64,000 nt of DNA from Pseudoalteromonas rubra (GTDB taxonomy: Bacteria; Pseudomonadota; Gammaproteobacteria; Enterobacterales; Alteromonadaceae), in NCBI RefSeq assembly GCF_000238295.3, contig NZ_AHCD03000044.1, positions 1,116,001 through 1,180,000 on the forward strand, in the 5' to 3' direction. The position numbers and the translations under genes are program-made. The notes under the pieces are model-generated. The model had not been told where the DNA came from and searched no databases. It worked only from the letters and a program-made list of their open reading frames with translations. Of the stretch, positions 1 through 8,314 are shown piece after piece. Numbering within the stretch: the stretch's first letter is position 1; each line of letters begins with the position of its first letter.

Positions 1-475
1 TGGGAGCAGGGTAAATGGGTGAACCTTGCAGGCTAACGGTCAGGAATGGTGCATCTCCACCGCCCGGAAAACCGCGAACAAAAACGTTAGCACCGGACTC
101 GCCGCCTGAGCTCTCTACCCAGATACCAGGTACAGATTTAAGCAAATCTGCGGTGCTCTTTGGCGCTAAACGCTCAATTTGGACTGCATCTACGTTGGTT
201 ACTGCGAAACTGGCGTCTAGTTTACGAATACCAGCGCCACCCGGAGTACCGGATACAATGATGGTTTCTACTTTTTTGTCTTGTTTAGTGGCTTGTTGTT
301 CAGCCTGTGCAGCGCCCGATACGGCCATGGCTGCGGCCACCGCGGATGCGATTAAAGAGTATTTGTTGCCTAGGTTCACAGGAACTGCCCCCTTGGTTGT
401 CATATGTGTTGTCTGTGTCTGCACAGCTTTGGCTGTGCTCATTGCTATTGTTATGCGCCGCTCTGTTGTGCTCAT
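1..475 (-). CDS. TonB-dependent receptor, N-terminal part (runs off the left edge)
   Basis: The minus strand is open from ATG at 475 to the window edge, about 158 residues. An N-terminal extension of about 24 residues precedes a possible internal start at 403 (MTTKGAVPVN). A signal-peptide-like hydrophobic stretch ends at SGAAQA, followed by a TonB-box-like VETIIVSG segment and a plug domain (STADLLKSVPGIWVESSG, then NVFVRGFPGGG). The ATG at 475 has an AAGAG Shine-Dalgarno, so I prefer it, but the signal peptide would sit more normally from 403. The gene is divergent from a LacI-type regulator that heads a permease/trehalase operon, and the shared region carries a LacI-type operator. The receptor therefore probably imports trehalose or a related oligosaccharide across the outer membrane. 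The substrate is inferred from context only. Confidence 0.85.
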   Translation of the reverse strand, partial: MSTTERRITIAMSTAKAVQTQTTHMTTKGAVPVNLGNKYSLIASAVAAAMAVSGAAQAEQQATKQDKKVETIIVSGTPGGAGIRKLDASFAVTNVDAVQIERLAPKSTADLLKSVPGIWVESSGGESGANVFVRGFPGGGDAPFLTVSLQGSPIYPAP

Positions 476-538
476 AATGGCTCTTTCGAACTTATCAGCG
501 CTCAGGTTGCACGCGGCGTCATTTTAAAATAGAACGTT

Positions 539-554
539 ATGCAAACGTTTGCAA
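539..554. promoter_or_regulatory. LacI-family operator 1 (ATGCAAACGTTTGCAA)
   Basis: The core GCAAACGTTTGC (541-552) is a perfect 12-bp palindrome with the central CG typical of LacI/GalR-family operators. It lies between the divergent TBDR and regulator genes. A nearly identical site is at 1844-1859. Nearby, GGTTTGC (560-566) and GCAAACC (587-593) form a wider inverted repeat of half-sites. The likely ligand is the regulator encoded at 745-1749. Confidence 0.85.
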
Positions 555-744
555 TAGCCGGTTTGCAACTTTTTTGGCACTTGATGGCAAACCTGTAACT
601 GGACCGATGAGTGAAAAATCAAAAAGAGAAAAGGTAAGACAGGTTAGCAAACGCTGCGCTATAATGCGGTTAATGGGCATTGATATTGCCTTTAAAATTA
701 ATATATTCAACTCGTTACAATGGTTCTTTGGTGGTGCGTTATAC

Positions 745-1749
745 ATGCAGTCAAAAAAAATGAAACTCGCGGATCTGGCAAAATTAGCAGGCGTATCTAC
801 GTCAACCGCATCCCGGGCACTGAATAACAATCCGCTGATTAAGGAAGAAACCCGTAAAAAATTGCAGGCGCTGGCGAAAAAGCACAATTTCAGCCTGAAT
901 GCCGCTGCCAGCCGATTACGATTGCAAAAAACCAATGTGATAGCGGTACTGATTAACTTCGACGCTGAGACCGAGCAATCCATCGATGACCCGTTTTTGC
1001 TCAAAGTGGTGAGCGATATTAATCTGGCGGTTAATCGCCAGGGGTATGAACTGCTGCTCTCTAATTCTTACATGGCAGGTGATGACTGGCACGGTTACTT
1101 TATCGATGGTCGCCGGGCCGATGGGGTGATTGTGGTTGGTCAGGGTAAACAGCAGGCGCGTATTGAGCGCGCAGCCAGTGCCGGCACGCCGTTGGTGGTG
1201 TGGGGAGATCCAAAAACGGATGGTGACTACCCGATTGTCGGAAGTGACAACTATCTGGCCGGGTGCATGGCAACCCGGCATTTACTGGAGCAGGGCGCTC
1301 GTCGCTTGCTGTTTATGGGCGATCCTGCGCATGCCGAGCTGGCAGAGCGGTATCGGGGCTTTTGCGAACAGGTAAGTAAAGAGCCACAGGCAAGCGCTTC
1401 TTTATTGAAAATCGACATCACCAGCCAGGCTGCCTATGAGGTTATCAACCAGACTTTATTGAAAGAAGGGCTCAGCTTTGATGGTATCTTTGCATGTAGT
1501 GATATGGTTGCTCTGGGGGCAATGAAGGCGCTCAAAGAGCGTTATGTCAGTATCCCAAACGACGTTCGTATGGTCGGATTTGATGATATTGCAATGGCGG
1601 ACATCAGCTCACCGTCGTTGACCTCCATACAGCAGAACACCCGCCTGGCCGGGCAGGTACTGGTTGATAAACTTTTAGCGCAATTGAAAGGTGACAAGCC
1701 TGATTCCACGCACCTTGACGTGGAACTGGTTGTGCGTCAATCGAGCTAA
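745..1749 (+). CDS. LacI-family transcriptional repressor, probably of trehalose genes
   Basis: A 334-residue protein from ATG 745, the usual length for the family. The N-terminal LacI helix-turn-helix is clear (MKLADLAKLAGVSTSTASRA, hinge around NAAASRLRLQKTN), followed by a periplasmic-binding-protein-like sensor domain (GRRADGVIVVG, MVGFDDIAMADISSPSLTSI). The frame stays open upstream to 574, but the family N-terminus fits 745, or possibly ATG 760. The Shine-Dalgarno is weak for both. It is divergent from the TBDR and followed by the permease and trehalase. Two GCAAACG-type operators sit in front of those two transcription units, and one may also control this gene. The inducer is probably trehalose or a derivative, inferred from the neighbouring trehalase. 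Confidence 0.9.
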   Translation: MQSKKMKLADLAKLAGVSTSTASRALNNNPLIKEETRKKLQALAKKHNFSLNAAASRLRLQKTNVIAVLINFDAETEQSIDDPFLLKVVSDINLAVNRQGYELLLSNSYMAGDDWHGYFIDGRRADGVIVVGQGKQQARIERAASAGTPLVVWGDPKTDGDYPIVGSDNYLAGCMATRHLLEQGARRLLFMGDPAHAELAERYRGFCEQVSKEPQASASLLKIDITSQAAYEVINQTLLKEGLSFDGIFACSDMVALGAMKALKERYVSIPNDVRMVGFDDIAMADISSPSLTSIQQNTRLAGQVLVDKLLAQLKGDKPDSTHLDVELVVRQSS

Positions 1750-1843
1750 AGATTGTCACTAAGGCCGAATTAATCTCAGTCATATTTATTGCAACGTGCG
1801 TTCCGGCTCTGTAAACAAACCACACAAATTTTTAATTTTAGAA

Positions 1844-1859
1844 TTGCAAACGATTGCAA
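1844..1859. promoter_or_regulatory. LacI-family operator 2 (TTGCAAACGATTGCAA)
   Basis: A near-perfect palindrome matching the site at 539-554. It lies 54 bp before the preferred permease start and directly follows a weak -10-like TAGAAT (1839-1844), a position suited to repression of the permease-trehalase operon. Confidence 0.85.
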
Positions 1860-1913
1860 AAATAAATGGTCGCGGCTAGACTGACTGTTATTGAATGGTT
1901 ACAGAGTATCCTT

Positions 1914-3149
1914 ATGAAGCACACCAGAGTCGTGCTGGCCATGGCGGCCTGCTACTTTTTGTTTGCGATCTTACTTAACAGTGTTGGCACTGTGATATTA
2001 CAGGCGATTAACTCCTTTGCTGTATCGAAAGCGCAGGCTGCCAGTCTCGAAGGGTTTAAAGACATTCCTATCGCCATCGTGTCTTTTCTTGTCGCCTCTT
2101 TTATCCCGCGCATTGGTTATCGACTAGCGTTGCTGGGAGCGTTGTTCCTGATTGCAGTCATGTGCTTGCTGACACCCATGCTTGGGGCTTTCTGGGCGCT
2201 AAAAGCTTTGTTTGCCAGTGTCGGTTGCGCGTTTGCGATCGTTAAAGTCACTGTTTACGCCCTCATAGGCCAGGTTACCGAAGATGCGAAAGGACACTCA
2301 AGCTTGCTTAACACCATTGAAGGTTTGTTTATGGTTGGGGTACTGAGTGGGTATTGGATCTTTGCGGCATTTATTGGTGAGCAGGCTGATTCGTTGGCCT
2401 GGTTAAATGTCTACTATTTGCTGGGCGCGCTGACGCTGGTGACGGCATTGTTGGTTGTCAGTGCACCAATGAAAAAGCCACACTACAGCAAAGAGCAGCC
2501 GCTAAAAGATGAGTTTCTCGGCATGCTAAAACTGGCTTATCAGCCTTTGGTGCTGGTGTTTGTATTGTCTGCATTTTTATATGTACTGATTGAGCAAGGC
2601 GTAGGCACCTGGCTGCCAACGTTTAACAACCAGGTGCTGAATCTGCCAGTCGATATTGCGGTTCAGCTAACCAGTATTTTCGCAGCCAGTCTGGCAATAG
2701 GTCGTCTGTTAGCAGGGCAATTGCTTAAGCATATTCACTGGTACAGCTTACTGAATGCCTGCCTGATTGGCATGGCGGCATTGGTGCTACTGACGCTCCC
2801 TATGACTGAAAACCTGCAGCCCAAGCAAGTAAACAGCTTGTTTGATGCGCCGTTGGCTGCTTATTTAATGCCTCTGATTGGACTGATGATGGCGCCGATT
2901 TATCCGGTGATTAACTCAGTGATGCTGAGCAGTCTGGATGAGCGACAGCACGCACCTATGACAGGCCTGATAGTCGTGTTTTCTGCCCTGGGCGGAACCA
3001 CAGGCTCACTGATCACAGGGTTTGTATTTGAATATATTGGTGGTCAACAGGCGTTTTACCTCTCTTTGATCCCCATGTGCGGCATTGCCATGACGTTATT
3101 TTTGTTTAAGCGACGCGCTCAGGCACAGGCCAGCGCTTGCGCACTTTAG
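1914..3149 (+). CDS. MFS sugar permease (probable trehalose uptake)
   Basis: From ATG 1914 the protein has 411 residues with about 12 hydrophobic segments, the normal size for a Major Facilitator Superfamily permease. The reading frame is also open from 1866, which would add 16 residues (MVAARLTVIEWLQSIL). That start lies only 7 bp after the operator, so I prefer 1914 (MKHTRVVLAMAACYF). The stop codon TAG overlaps the AGGAG Shine-Dalgarno of the trehalase gene, so the two are translated from one message. The LacI-type regulator and trehalase neighbours suggest transport of trehalose across the inner membrane. The exact sugar cannot be read from the sequence. Confidence 0.85.
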   Translation: MKHTRVVLAMAACYFLFAILLNSVGTVILQAINSFAVSKAQAASLEGFKDIPIAIVSFLVASFIPRIGYRLALLGALFLIAVMCLLTPMLGAFWALKALFASVGCAFAIVKVTVYALIGQVTEDAKGHSSLLNTIEGLFMVGVLSGYWIFAAFIGEQADSLAWLNVYYLLGALTLVTALLVVSAPMKKPHYSKEQPLKDEFLGMLKLAYQPLVLVFVLSAFLYVLIEQGVGTWLPTFNNQVLNLPVDIAVQLTSIFAASLAIGRLLAGQLLKHIHWYSLLNACLIGMAALVLLTLPMTENLQPKQVNSLFDAPLAAYLMPLIGLMMAPIYPVINSVMLSSLDERQHAPMTGLIVVFSALGGTTGSLITGFVFEYIGGQQAFYLSLIPMCGIAMTLFLFKRRAQAQASACAL

Positions 3150-3158
3150 GAGTTATTG

Positions 3159-4640
3159 ATGCAGTTTGAACAATCAAACTTGTTTAAAGCGGTGCAAACG
3201 CAGGGCATTTTTTCTGACAGCAAACAGTTTGCGGATGCGATCCCAAAAATTAGCTGGGATCAGGCTTGCGCGTTATATGATCATGAATCGCCACAGGACT
3301 TAGCCGCTTTCGTTGCCCGGCACTTTGAATTTGCACCGCAACCTGAACTTGCGGCGCTGAGTGCAACGTCGGTCAAAGACTACATCAGCCAGCTGTGGTT
3401 GCGTCTTGAGCGAGCGCCTCAAACAGGAAATGCTTCCTCGCTGTTGGATTTGCCAGCCAGCTATACTGTGCCAGGCGGGCGTTTTAATGAAATTTACTAC
3501 TGGGATAGCTATTTTACCGCGCTAGGCTTGCTTGACGCCGGTCACACTGAACAAGTGTCAAATATGCTTGATAACTTTGTGAGCCTGATAGCGCGTATCG
3601 GCCATGTTCCAAATGGCAACCGCAGTTATTATACCAGCCGTTCTCAACCTCCTGTAACAGCACTGATGGTATCTTTGTTATGGCAGACGCACCACCAGGA
3701 TCGGGCATGGTTGAGCAAAGTGACTGATGCACTGCAAAAAGAACATGCATTCTGGATGGCGGATTGCGAAAAACTGAATGATGAGCTGACTGAAAGCCGG
3801 CGTGTTGTGCGCATGCCCTGTGGTGGCGTAATGAACCGTTTCTGGGATGACAGTGCAGAGCCGCGTCCTGAATCCTATAAAGAAGACATTGAGGCCGCCA
3901 GCATGCTGGAGCCAGAGCATCGTGCAGTGTTTTATCGAAATATTCGTGCGGCCTGTGAGTCAGGCTGGGACTTCAGTAGTCGCTGGCTGGATGATCCTGC
4001 GCAGTTGTGCAGCATTAATACGGTACAGCGTATCCCTGTTGACTTAAATGCTCTGTTGCAGCAGCTTGAGTGGCAGCTTAGCGAATGCTATGCGGCGCTT
4101 GGAGATAGTCAGCAAAGTGCGCATTATCTGAATCTTGTTCAGCAGAGAAAACGCCTGATCCAGGCCTATCTGTGGGACAAAGAACAAGGCTGGTTTATGG
4201 ATTACCACATTGCTTTGCAAACGCGCAGTCAGGTGATGTCTTTGGCCGGTGTCGTGCCTATGTTTCTTAGCCTGGCAAGTCAGTTCCAGGCTGAAGCTAT
4301 GGTACAACGTCTGGAGCAAGACTTTTTGCGCGCAGGTGGGTTAGTGACGACGCTGACCGACACCGCACAGCAGTGGGATAGTCCAAATGGCTGGGCACCG
4401 TTACAATGGTTTGCCGTTAAGGGTATGCTGAACTACGGTTATTGCAAGCTGGCAACTAGTGTTGCCAGACGTTGGTTAGTGATGCTGGAGCGTGATTTTG
4501 AGCAGCGAGGCTGCTTACTCGAAAAATACAATGTGGTTGAACCGGGTGTGCGTGCCGGAGGCGGGGAGTACACGGTGCAGCAAGGGTTTGGCTGGACGAA
4601 TGGGGTAACCAGCCGCTTGTATCAATTGTTGGAAGAGTAG
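3159..4640 (+). CDS. Alpha,alpha-trehalase, GH37 family
   Basis: A 493-residue protein starting at ATG 3159. AGGAG (3148-3152) is well placed, and the in-frame TTG at 3156 is less likely. Both GH37 signatures are visible: PGGRFNEIYYWDSYF near residue 105 and QQWDSPNGWAPLQW near residue 407. The catalytic acid is expected in the region after the EDIEAAS segment, by family analogy. There is no signal peptide, so it should be cytoplasmic, like E. coli TreF, hydrolysing trehalose to two glucose molecules. It is the last gene of the permease-trehalase operon and is followed by a strong terminator. The family assignment is firm. Confidence 0.93.
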   Translation: MQFEQSNLFKAVQTQGIFSDSKQFADAIPKISWDQACALYDHESPQDLAAFVARHFEFAPQPELAALSATSVKDYISQLWLRLERAPQTGNASSLLDLPASYTVPGGRFNEIYYWDSYFTALGLLDAGHTEQVSNMLDNFVSLIARIGHVPNGNRSYYTSRSQPPVTALMVSLLWQTHHQDRAWLSKVTDALQKEHAFWMADCEKLNDELTESRRVVRMPCGGVMNRFWDDSAEPRPESYKEDIEAASMLEPEHRAVFYRNIRAACESGWDFSSRWLDDPAQLCSINTVQRIPVDLNALLQQLEWQLSECYAALGDSQQSAHYLNLVQQRKRLIQAYLWDKEQGWFMDYHIALQTRSQVMSLAGVVPMFLSLASQFQAEAMVQRLEQDFLRAGGLVTTLTDTAQQWDSPNGWAPLQWFAVKGMLNYGYCKLATSVARRWLVMLERDFEQRGCLLEKYNVVEPGVRAGGGEYTVQQGFGWTNGVTSRLYQLLEE

Positions 4641-4707
4641 AGGCCTCGTCGAGCAGGTGAGGGCCGATAACGATGTTAGTTAATATCGCTATATGATGGC
4701 CCAAATG

Positions 4708-4747
4708 AATGTGAGAGCTGCTAAAGCCCAGTAGCCCTCACATTTTT
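4708..4747 (+). terminator. Intrinsic terminator of the trehalase operon
   Basis: AATGTGAG (4708-4715) pairs with CTCACATT (4737-4744). An inner CTGCT/AGTAG pairing is present, and the stem is followed by T's. Confidence 0.8.
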
Positions 4748-4877
4748 AATTCATCGAAGCGTCAGCCGTGATACGGGTGATGCAAACGTATTGATATGCT
4801 CACAGAGCCAACAAATACCATCAGAGGTGCCAACTTAACTTCTTACATTGACCACCTTTCGAAGCGCGATAAAGCAC

Positions 4878-5150
4878 TTAGTCCATAAAAGCAACACGCA
4901 CGATAATGGCGCCAATGACGATAACAAACAATACCAGCTCCAGCTTATAAACGACGGAACGAGTCTCCCTGTCTGCTTTGTTTTTGGCTATGTCCTTTTT
5001 TATATTGGTCCCTTCCGGATGCCTTTTCTCATAGGCCTGATTTGCTTTCTCTGCGAATTTTTTGCGCTTTTCAGGACTTAGCGCTTTATTTAATGCCGCG
5101 CCATGGTCTGAAACATGACCTTTGGCCGCGCGTTTTGGTGGACTGGGCAT
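4878..5150 (-). CDS. Small basic tail-anchored membrane protein of unknown function
   Basis: A 90-residue protein from ATG 5150, preceded by a strong GGGGGAGG Shine-Dalgarno that sets this start over the longer frame opening at 5177. The first 65 residues are highly charged and Lys-rich (SPEKRKKFAEKANQAYEKRH). One C-terminal hydrophobic segment (YKLELVLFVIVIGAIIVRVAF) ends the chain, so it looks tail-anchored with a basic cytoplasmic domain. It is divergent from the WD40 lipoprotein gene at 5250 with a 99-bp shared promoter region. I do not recognise the family. The good ribosome site and amphipathic composition support a real gene. Confidence 0.7.
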   Translation of the reverse strand: MPSPPKRAAKGHVSDHGAALNKALSPEKRKKFAEKANQAYEKRHPEGTNIKKDIAKNKADRETRSVVYKLELVLFVIVIGAIIVRVAFMD

Positions 5151-5249
5151 AGTAACCTCCCCCAACGAACCCCTCACGTTAAGTATAGCGCCAGATAGAG
5201 AAGACTGGCAGCATACTCCGCTGCCAGGGGAAATAAGAGACGCTGCCTA

Positions 5250-6365
5250 ATGAACCAGTTTACGGCGAGCAGGTCAAAAGGTATACATTTGGGTGATAAT
5301 TGTACATTACACTGTATTACACGAAAACAGGCGGTGGCACGGGTGACGCAATTGGCAAAGCATTTCTTAGTCGGTTTGATTCTAATGGCTGCTGTGGGGC
5401 TAGTCGGATGTGATGCGCCAATTCAAAATAATGAAACTCAAATAATTAGCCTGCAACAAAACGCGGTTCAGGGCCAGTTTTCTGTGGATGGCCACTTTGC
5501 CGTGTTACACAATCCGGGTGATAAACTTGCGGTATTCCATATCGATACTCAGACCCTTTTATTTGCCGTTGCGGACCCCATAACCAGGCTCGATAATGCC
5601 AGGGGCAAAATACTGGCGTTCAGCCTTAGTGAAGACAATAAGCGACTTGCTATAGGTTACCAAAAATCAGTGGAGCTATGGGACATCGAGCGTGGGCTAA
5701 AGTTGGGTTCGGTTGCGGTACACCCTTCATCTGAGCTGGCAAAGGTTTCGGTATTGCGCTTGTATAGCCGTCCTAACTTGTTGCTCGTCGGGTTAAATGA
5801 CGGCACCGTCAACTTATTGGATTTGGACAACCAGTTGGTAAAAACAGCGAGGTTTCACGACAGTAAAGTGATGCATGTGGCGATGAGTGGACAAGGCCAA
5901 AGTGTGCTGAGCGCAGGGCATGATGGCCAGGTACTATTATACGACGCACGTACAATGATGACTAAGCGGCGATTTGATTTTGGGCGCCGCATTACCAGCA
6001 TCGCGCACAGTGCTGATCAGACCCAGCTGTTTGCATCCGATGCACTCAATGAGCAGCGTATATTCTCCGTGTACGCAGATGCTGACTATGACGTTAACTT
6101 GCGCTACCCGGAGCGTTTCAGATGGTTTCGGGCAGCTGCGTTTAGTGCAGATCAACGTTATTTGGCAACGGGGTCGTCAAAAGCCTGGTGGACTTTGTGG
6201 GATGCTCAAAACGGTCAGGAAATTGGCGCTTATGCTATCCAGGCCCAGAGTCGCGATGCCACTGTGCTAGATATGTATACTAACTCGCAAGGTGAACTGC
6301 TCACACTCAGCAGTGACGGTTTTGTTGAGTTGTGGCAGATCAGTAGCTTACTAAATCGTGAGTGA
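5250..6365 (+). CDS. WD40-repeat lipoprotein (paralogue 1)
   Basis: Up to 371 residues from ATG 5250. A lipobox, LVGC, sits near residue 54 after a hydrophobic run (HFLVGLILMAAVGLVG). That leaves an unusually long pre-signal stretch, so GTG 5343 or TTG 5352 may be the true start. The mature part is a beta-propeller of WD40-like blades (SVELWDIERG, TLWDAQNGQEIG, GFVELWQISSL). It closely resembles the next gene: both share LFASDALNEQ, ATGSSK/ATSSSK and VDMY...LLTLSSDG. The product should be a periplasm-facing lipid-anchored scaffold. Nothing indicates enzymatic activity and the partner is unknown. The gene ends in its own terminator-like hairpin. Confidence 0.85.
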   Translation: MNQFTASRSKGIHLGDNCTLHCITRKQAVARVTQLAKHFLVGLILMAAVGLVGCDAPIQNNETQIISLQQNAVQGQFSVDGHFAVLHNPGDKLAVFHIDTQTLLFAVADPITRLDNARGKILAFSLSEDNKRLAIGYQKSVELWDIERGLKLGSVAVHPSSELAKVSVLRLYSRPNLLLVGLNDGTVNLLDLDNQLVKTARFHDSKVMHVAMSGQGQSVLSAGHDGQVLLYDARTMMTKRRFDFGRRITSIAHSADQTQLFASDALNEQRIFSVYADADYDVNLRYPERFRWFRAAAFSADQRYLATGSSKAWWTLWDAQNGQEIGAYAIQAQSRDATVLDMYTNSQGELLTLSSDGFVELWQISSLLNRE

Positions 6366-6458
6366 GGGCTGGTGTGCTTCTTGCTGTGATAGCGCAGGTG
6401 TTGTGTTATTGAGATGTAATAGTAACAGGAACAGGTTTCGTCTACTATCTGTGCTGTT

Positions 6459-6490
6459 AAAAGTGGTACACGTTTTCAGGTGTACTTTTT
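6459..6490 (+). terminator. Terminator-like hairpin between the two WD40 lipoprotein genes
   Basis: GTACAC pairs with GTGTAC across an 8-base loop, extended by AAAA/TTTT with a small bulge, and followed by a run of T's. Confidence 0.55.
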
Positions 6491-6544
6491 ACTCTCAGTT
6501 AATGCACGTATAATGGCGGTTTTAGTGGTGTCACGAGTAAAGTT

Positions 6545-7534
6545 ATGTGGTTAAAGGTATTGCTGGCGGCATTGTGTGTGGTGATGTTGAGTGCATGCAA
6601 TGAGGAAATCCAGCTAAGTCAGGGGAATGTTGGCAGACTGAATGACAGTGGTATTGCGATAGGGCACTTCTCAAAGGATGGCACTAAGCTCGTCACATTT
6701 GATAATCAAAAACAAATTCAGGTTTGGAATGTGGCTACTCAACAGGTTGAGTTCACAGTGCCCAAAGAAAAGACGCCTGAGTTTGTTCGAGATGTAGCCT
6801 TGTCTGAAGATTTAAAGATGTTGGTGATTGCCAGCGAGTCAGAATTGGCTTTTTGGTCACTGAGTAAAGGTAAGTTAGTGACCAAGGTCGCATTTGGTGG
6901 TGTGACACCCGGTGCGGTGATCACAGCTATGGCTATATCGCCCAAAAATGACAAAGCCATTGTGGCAATGGCGGATGGCACCATCAATATGGCCGATTTA
7001 CATACCCAGATAAATAACCGATTTGCACCGCACTCGCGGCCGGTTCAGCATGTGTTTTGGGATGACAAGGGTGAACTATTCGTGACTGGTGCTCAGGATG
7101 GCAAGCTGGCGCTGTGGAAATTTGGCTCGGCAGAGCCTATTTTTATGAAAGAGTTTGATCACCGGGTTACCAGTGTTGCAGTGCGTGATGACTTTTCAGC
7201 CTTGTTTGCGTCTGATGCTTTGAATGAACAGGTTGTTACCTCATTGACCGATGGGCAGAGCATTAGTGAACTTCAGTATATGTCACGTTTTAAAGTCTTT
7301 CGTAAAGCGCTGTTTATCAAAGGCAGCGAGCTGCTCGCAACATCCTCATCAAAATCGCATTTGAGTATATGGAATGCGAAAAATGGCGAGGAGCTGGGTA
7401 CCTGGCAAATTAACTTTGTTCACGATGGGGCGACCATAGTGGATATGTATGCGGCGGACAGACATACCCTCCTGACATTAAGTAGTGACGGGATTTTAGA
7501 GGCCTGGACGCTTAACGCATTAGCTCAACGCTAA
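6545..7534 (+). CDS. WD40-repeat lipoprotein (paralogue 2)
   Basis: A 329-residue protein with a classic lipoprotein signal (MWLKVLLAALCVVMLSAC, lipobox LSAC, Cys18). The rest is a WD40-type propeller (QIQVWNVATQ, LAFWSLSKGK, LALWKFGSAE, LSIWNAKNGEELG, GILEAWTLNAL). It is a diverged duplicate of the preceding gene, with alignable blades throughout the C-terminal half. A TATAAT at 6509-6514 may give it its own promoter. It is 15 bp upstream of the NERD-like membrane protein gene, so those two form an operon. It probably serves as an outer-membrane or periplasmic scaffold. No known complex with this gene order comes to mind. Confidence 0.88.
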   Translation: MWLKVLLAALCVVMLSACNEEIQLSQGNVGRLNDSGIAIGHFSKDGTKLVTFDNQKQIQVWNVATQQVEFTVPKEKTPEFVRDVALSEDLKMLVIASESELAFWSLSKGKLVTKVAFGGVTPGAVITAMAISPKNDKAIVAMADGTINMADLHTQINNRFAPHSRPVQHVFWDDKGELFVTGAQDGKLALWKFGSAEPIFMKEFDHRVTSVAVRDDFSALFASDALNEQVVTSLTDGQSISELQYMSRFKVFRKALFIKGSELLATSSSKSHLSIWNAKNGEELGTWQINFVHDGATIVDMYAADRHTLLTLSSDGILEAWTLNALAQR

Positions 7535-7549
7535 AAAGAAGGTGGCGGC

Positions 7550-8314
7550 ATGGTTAGATGGATTTTGGTTTGCTTGTTTATCGTCAGTGCCAATGTGATG
7601 GGCGCGGAGCCAGCCTTTGGCAAAGTGCCAGATAAAGGCGCTGGTGTACAGATAACCAATGCTGCGTCGGATCTGGCTATGACACAACCGGATGTGCAAT
7701 CTCAGTCTCAGTTCACCGCGCTTAACCTGATTGCATTGTGTTTTTTGGTGTATCTTGTATGGACTGCTGCGCGTTACCTTTATATGCGTAAACGTGATGC
7801 CGATAAAACACAGGCTGAAAAGCTGAAATGGCAGGTTTATCGCAGCCTGACGACATCGCTTGACGCAAAACACTATACCATCCTCACGCGTCACCTGTAT
7901 CCGGAGCCGCTGGAGGCGTTGTCTTTAGATTGTGTTGTGTTGTCACCATTTGGTGTTTTTGTGGTGGTGGTAGTTGAGCAAAGTGGGTTGATTGCGGTCG
8001 AAACGGACAGTCAGGTTTGGCCCTGCCGGTACAAGAACAAGACCCATTACCTGGCAAATCCGCTTACAGCTGCGGCACAACGAGCTGCTACACTGGCCGG
8101 GGTGTTAAATACGCCATTCGGTGTACGCTGGCTGGCGGTGTTTCCCGATGATGCAGAGTTTAGCCCAACCCGGCCGACAGATTGCTGTAAGGTCAGTGAG
8201 GTGTCGCTGGATATACTCAGGTATACCCGGTGTCAGTTTAGCCATGAGCAAGTCAGTTTATTTGAGCAGGCTGTGTTAAGCTATGGACAACGCCACAAGC
8301 GATTGAGTGCGTGA
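7550..8314 (+). CDS. Membrane protein with a degenerate NERD domain
   Basis: A 254-residue protein with a signal-like hydrophobic N-terminus (residues 1-19), a second membrane segment at about 62-80 (FTALNLIALCFLVYLVWTAA), and a NERD (nuclease-related) domain at about 95-200. The fold landmarks are clear: an opening helix, YTILTRHLYP, SLDCVVLSPFGVFVV, SGLI, and NPLTAAAQRAATL. Aligned to the usual GVFVIETKNYSG motif, the catalytic E and K positions read V and V (GVFVVVVVEQSG), so nuclease activity is probably lost. It is co-transcribed with the WD40 lipoprotein. The NERD domain lies after the second membrane segment. If residues 1-19 are a cleaved signal it would face the cytoplasm. Confidence 0.75.
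   Translation: MVRWILVCLFIVSANVMGAEPAFGKVPDKGAGVQITNAASDLAMTQPDVQSQSQFTALNLIALCFLVYLVWTAARYLYMRKRDADKTQAEKLKWQVYRSLTTSLDAKHYTILTRHLYPEPLEALSLDCVVLSPFGVFVVVVVEQSGLIAVETDSQVWPCRYKNKTHYLANPLTAAAQRAATLAGVLNTPFGVRWLAVFPDDAEFSPTRPTDCCKVSEVSLDILRYTRCQFSHEQVSLFEQAVLSYGQRHKRLSA

Noticed and set aside
15..527. A 170-codon plus-strand reading frame at the left edge
   Set aside because: It is the complement of the TBDR signal peptide and plug domain, which have clear motifs on the minus strand.
537..1281. Two minus-strand frames (537-1004 and 916-1281) over the regulator gene
   Set aside because: Neither has family motifs or a ribosome site. The plus strand has a complete LacI-type protein.
4780..4795. 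TGCAAACGTATTGATA, resembling the LacI-type operators
   Set aside because: The second half-site is broken by an extra base, and the site lies downstream of the trehalase terminator, away from any start.
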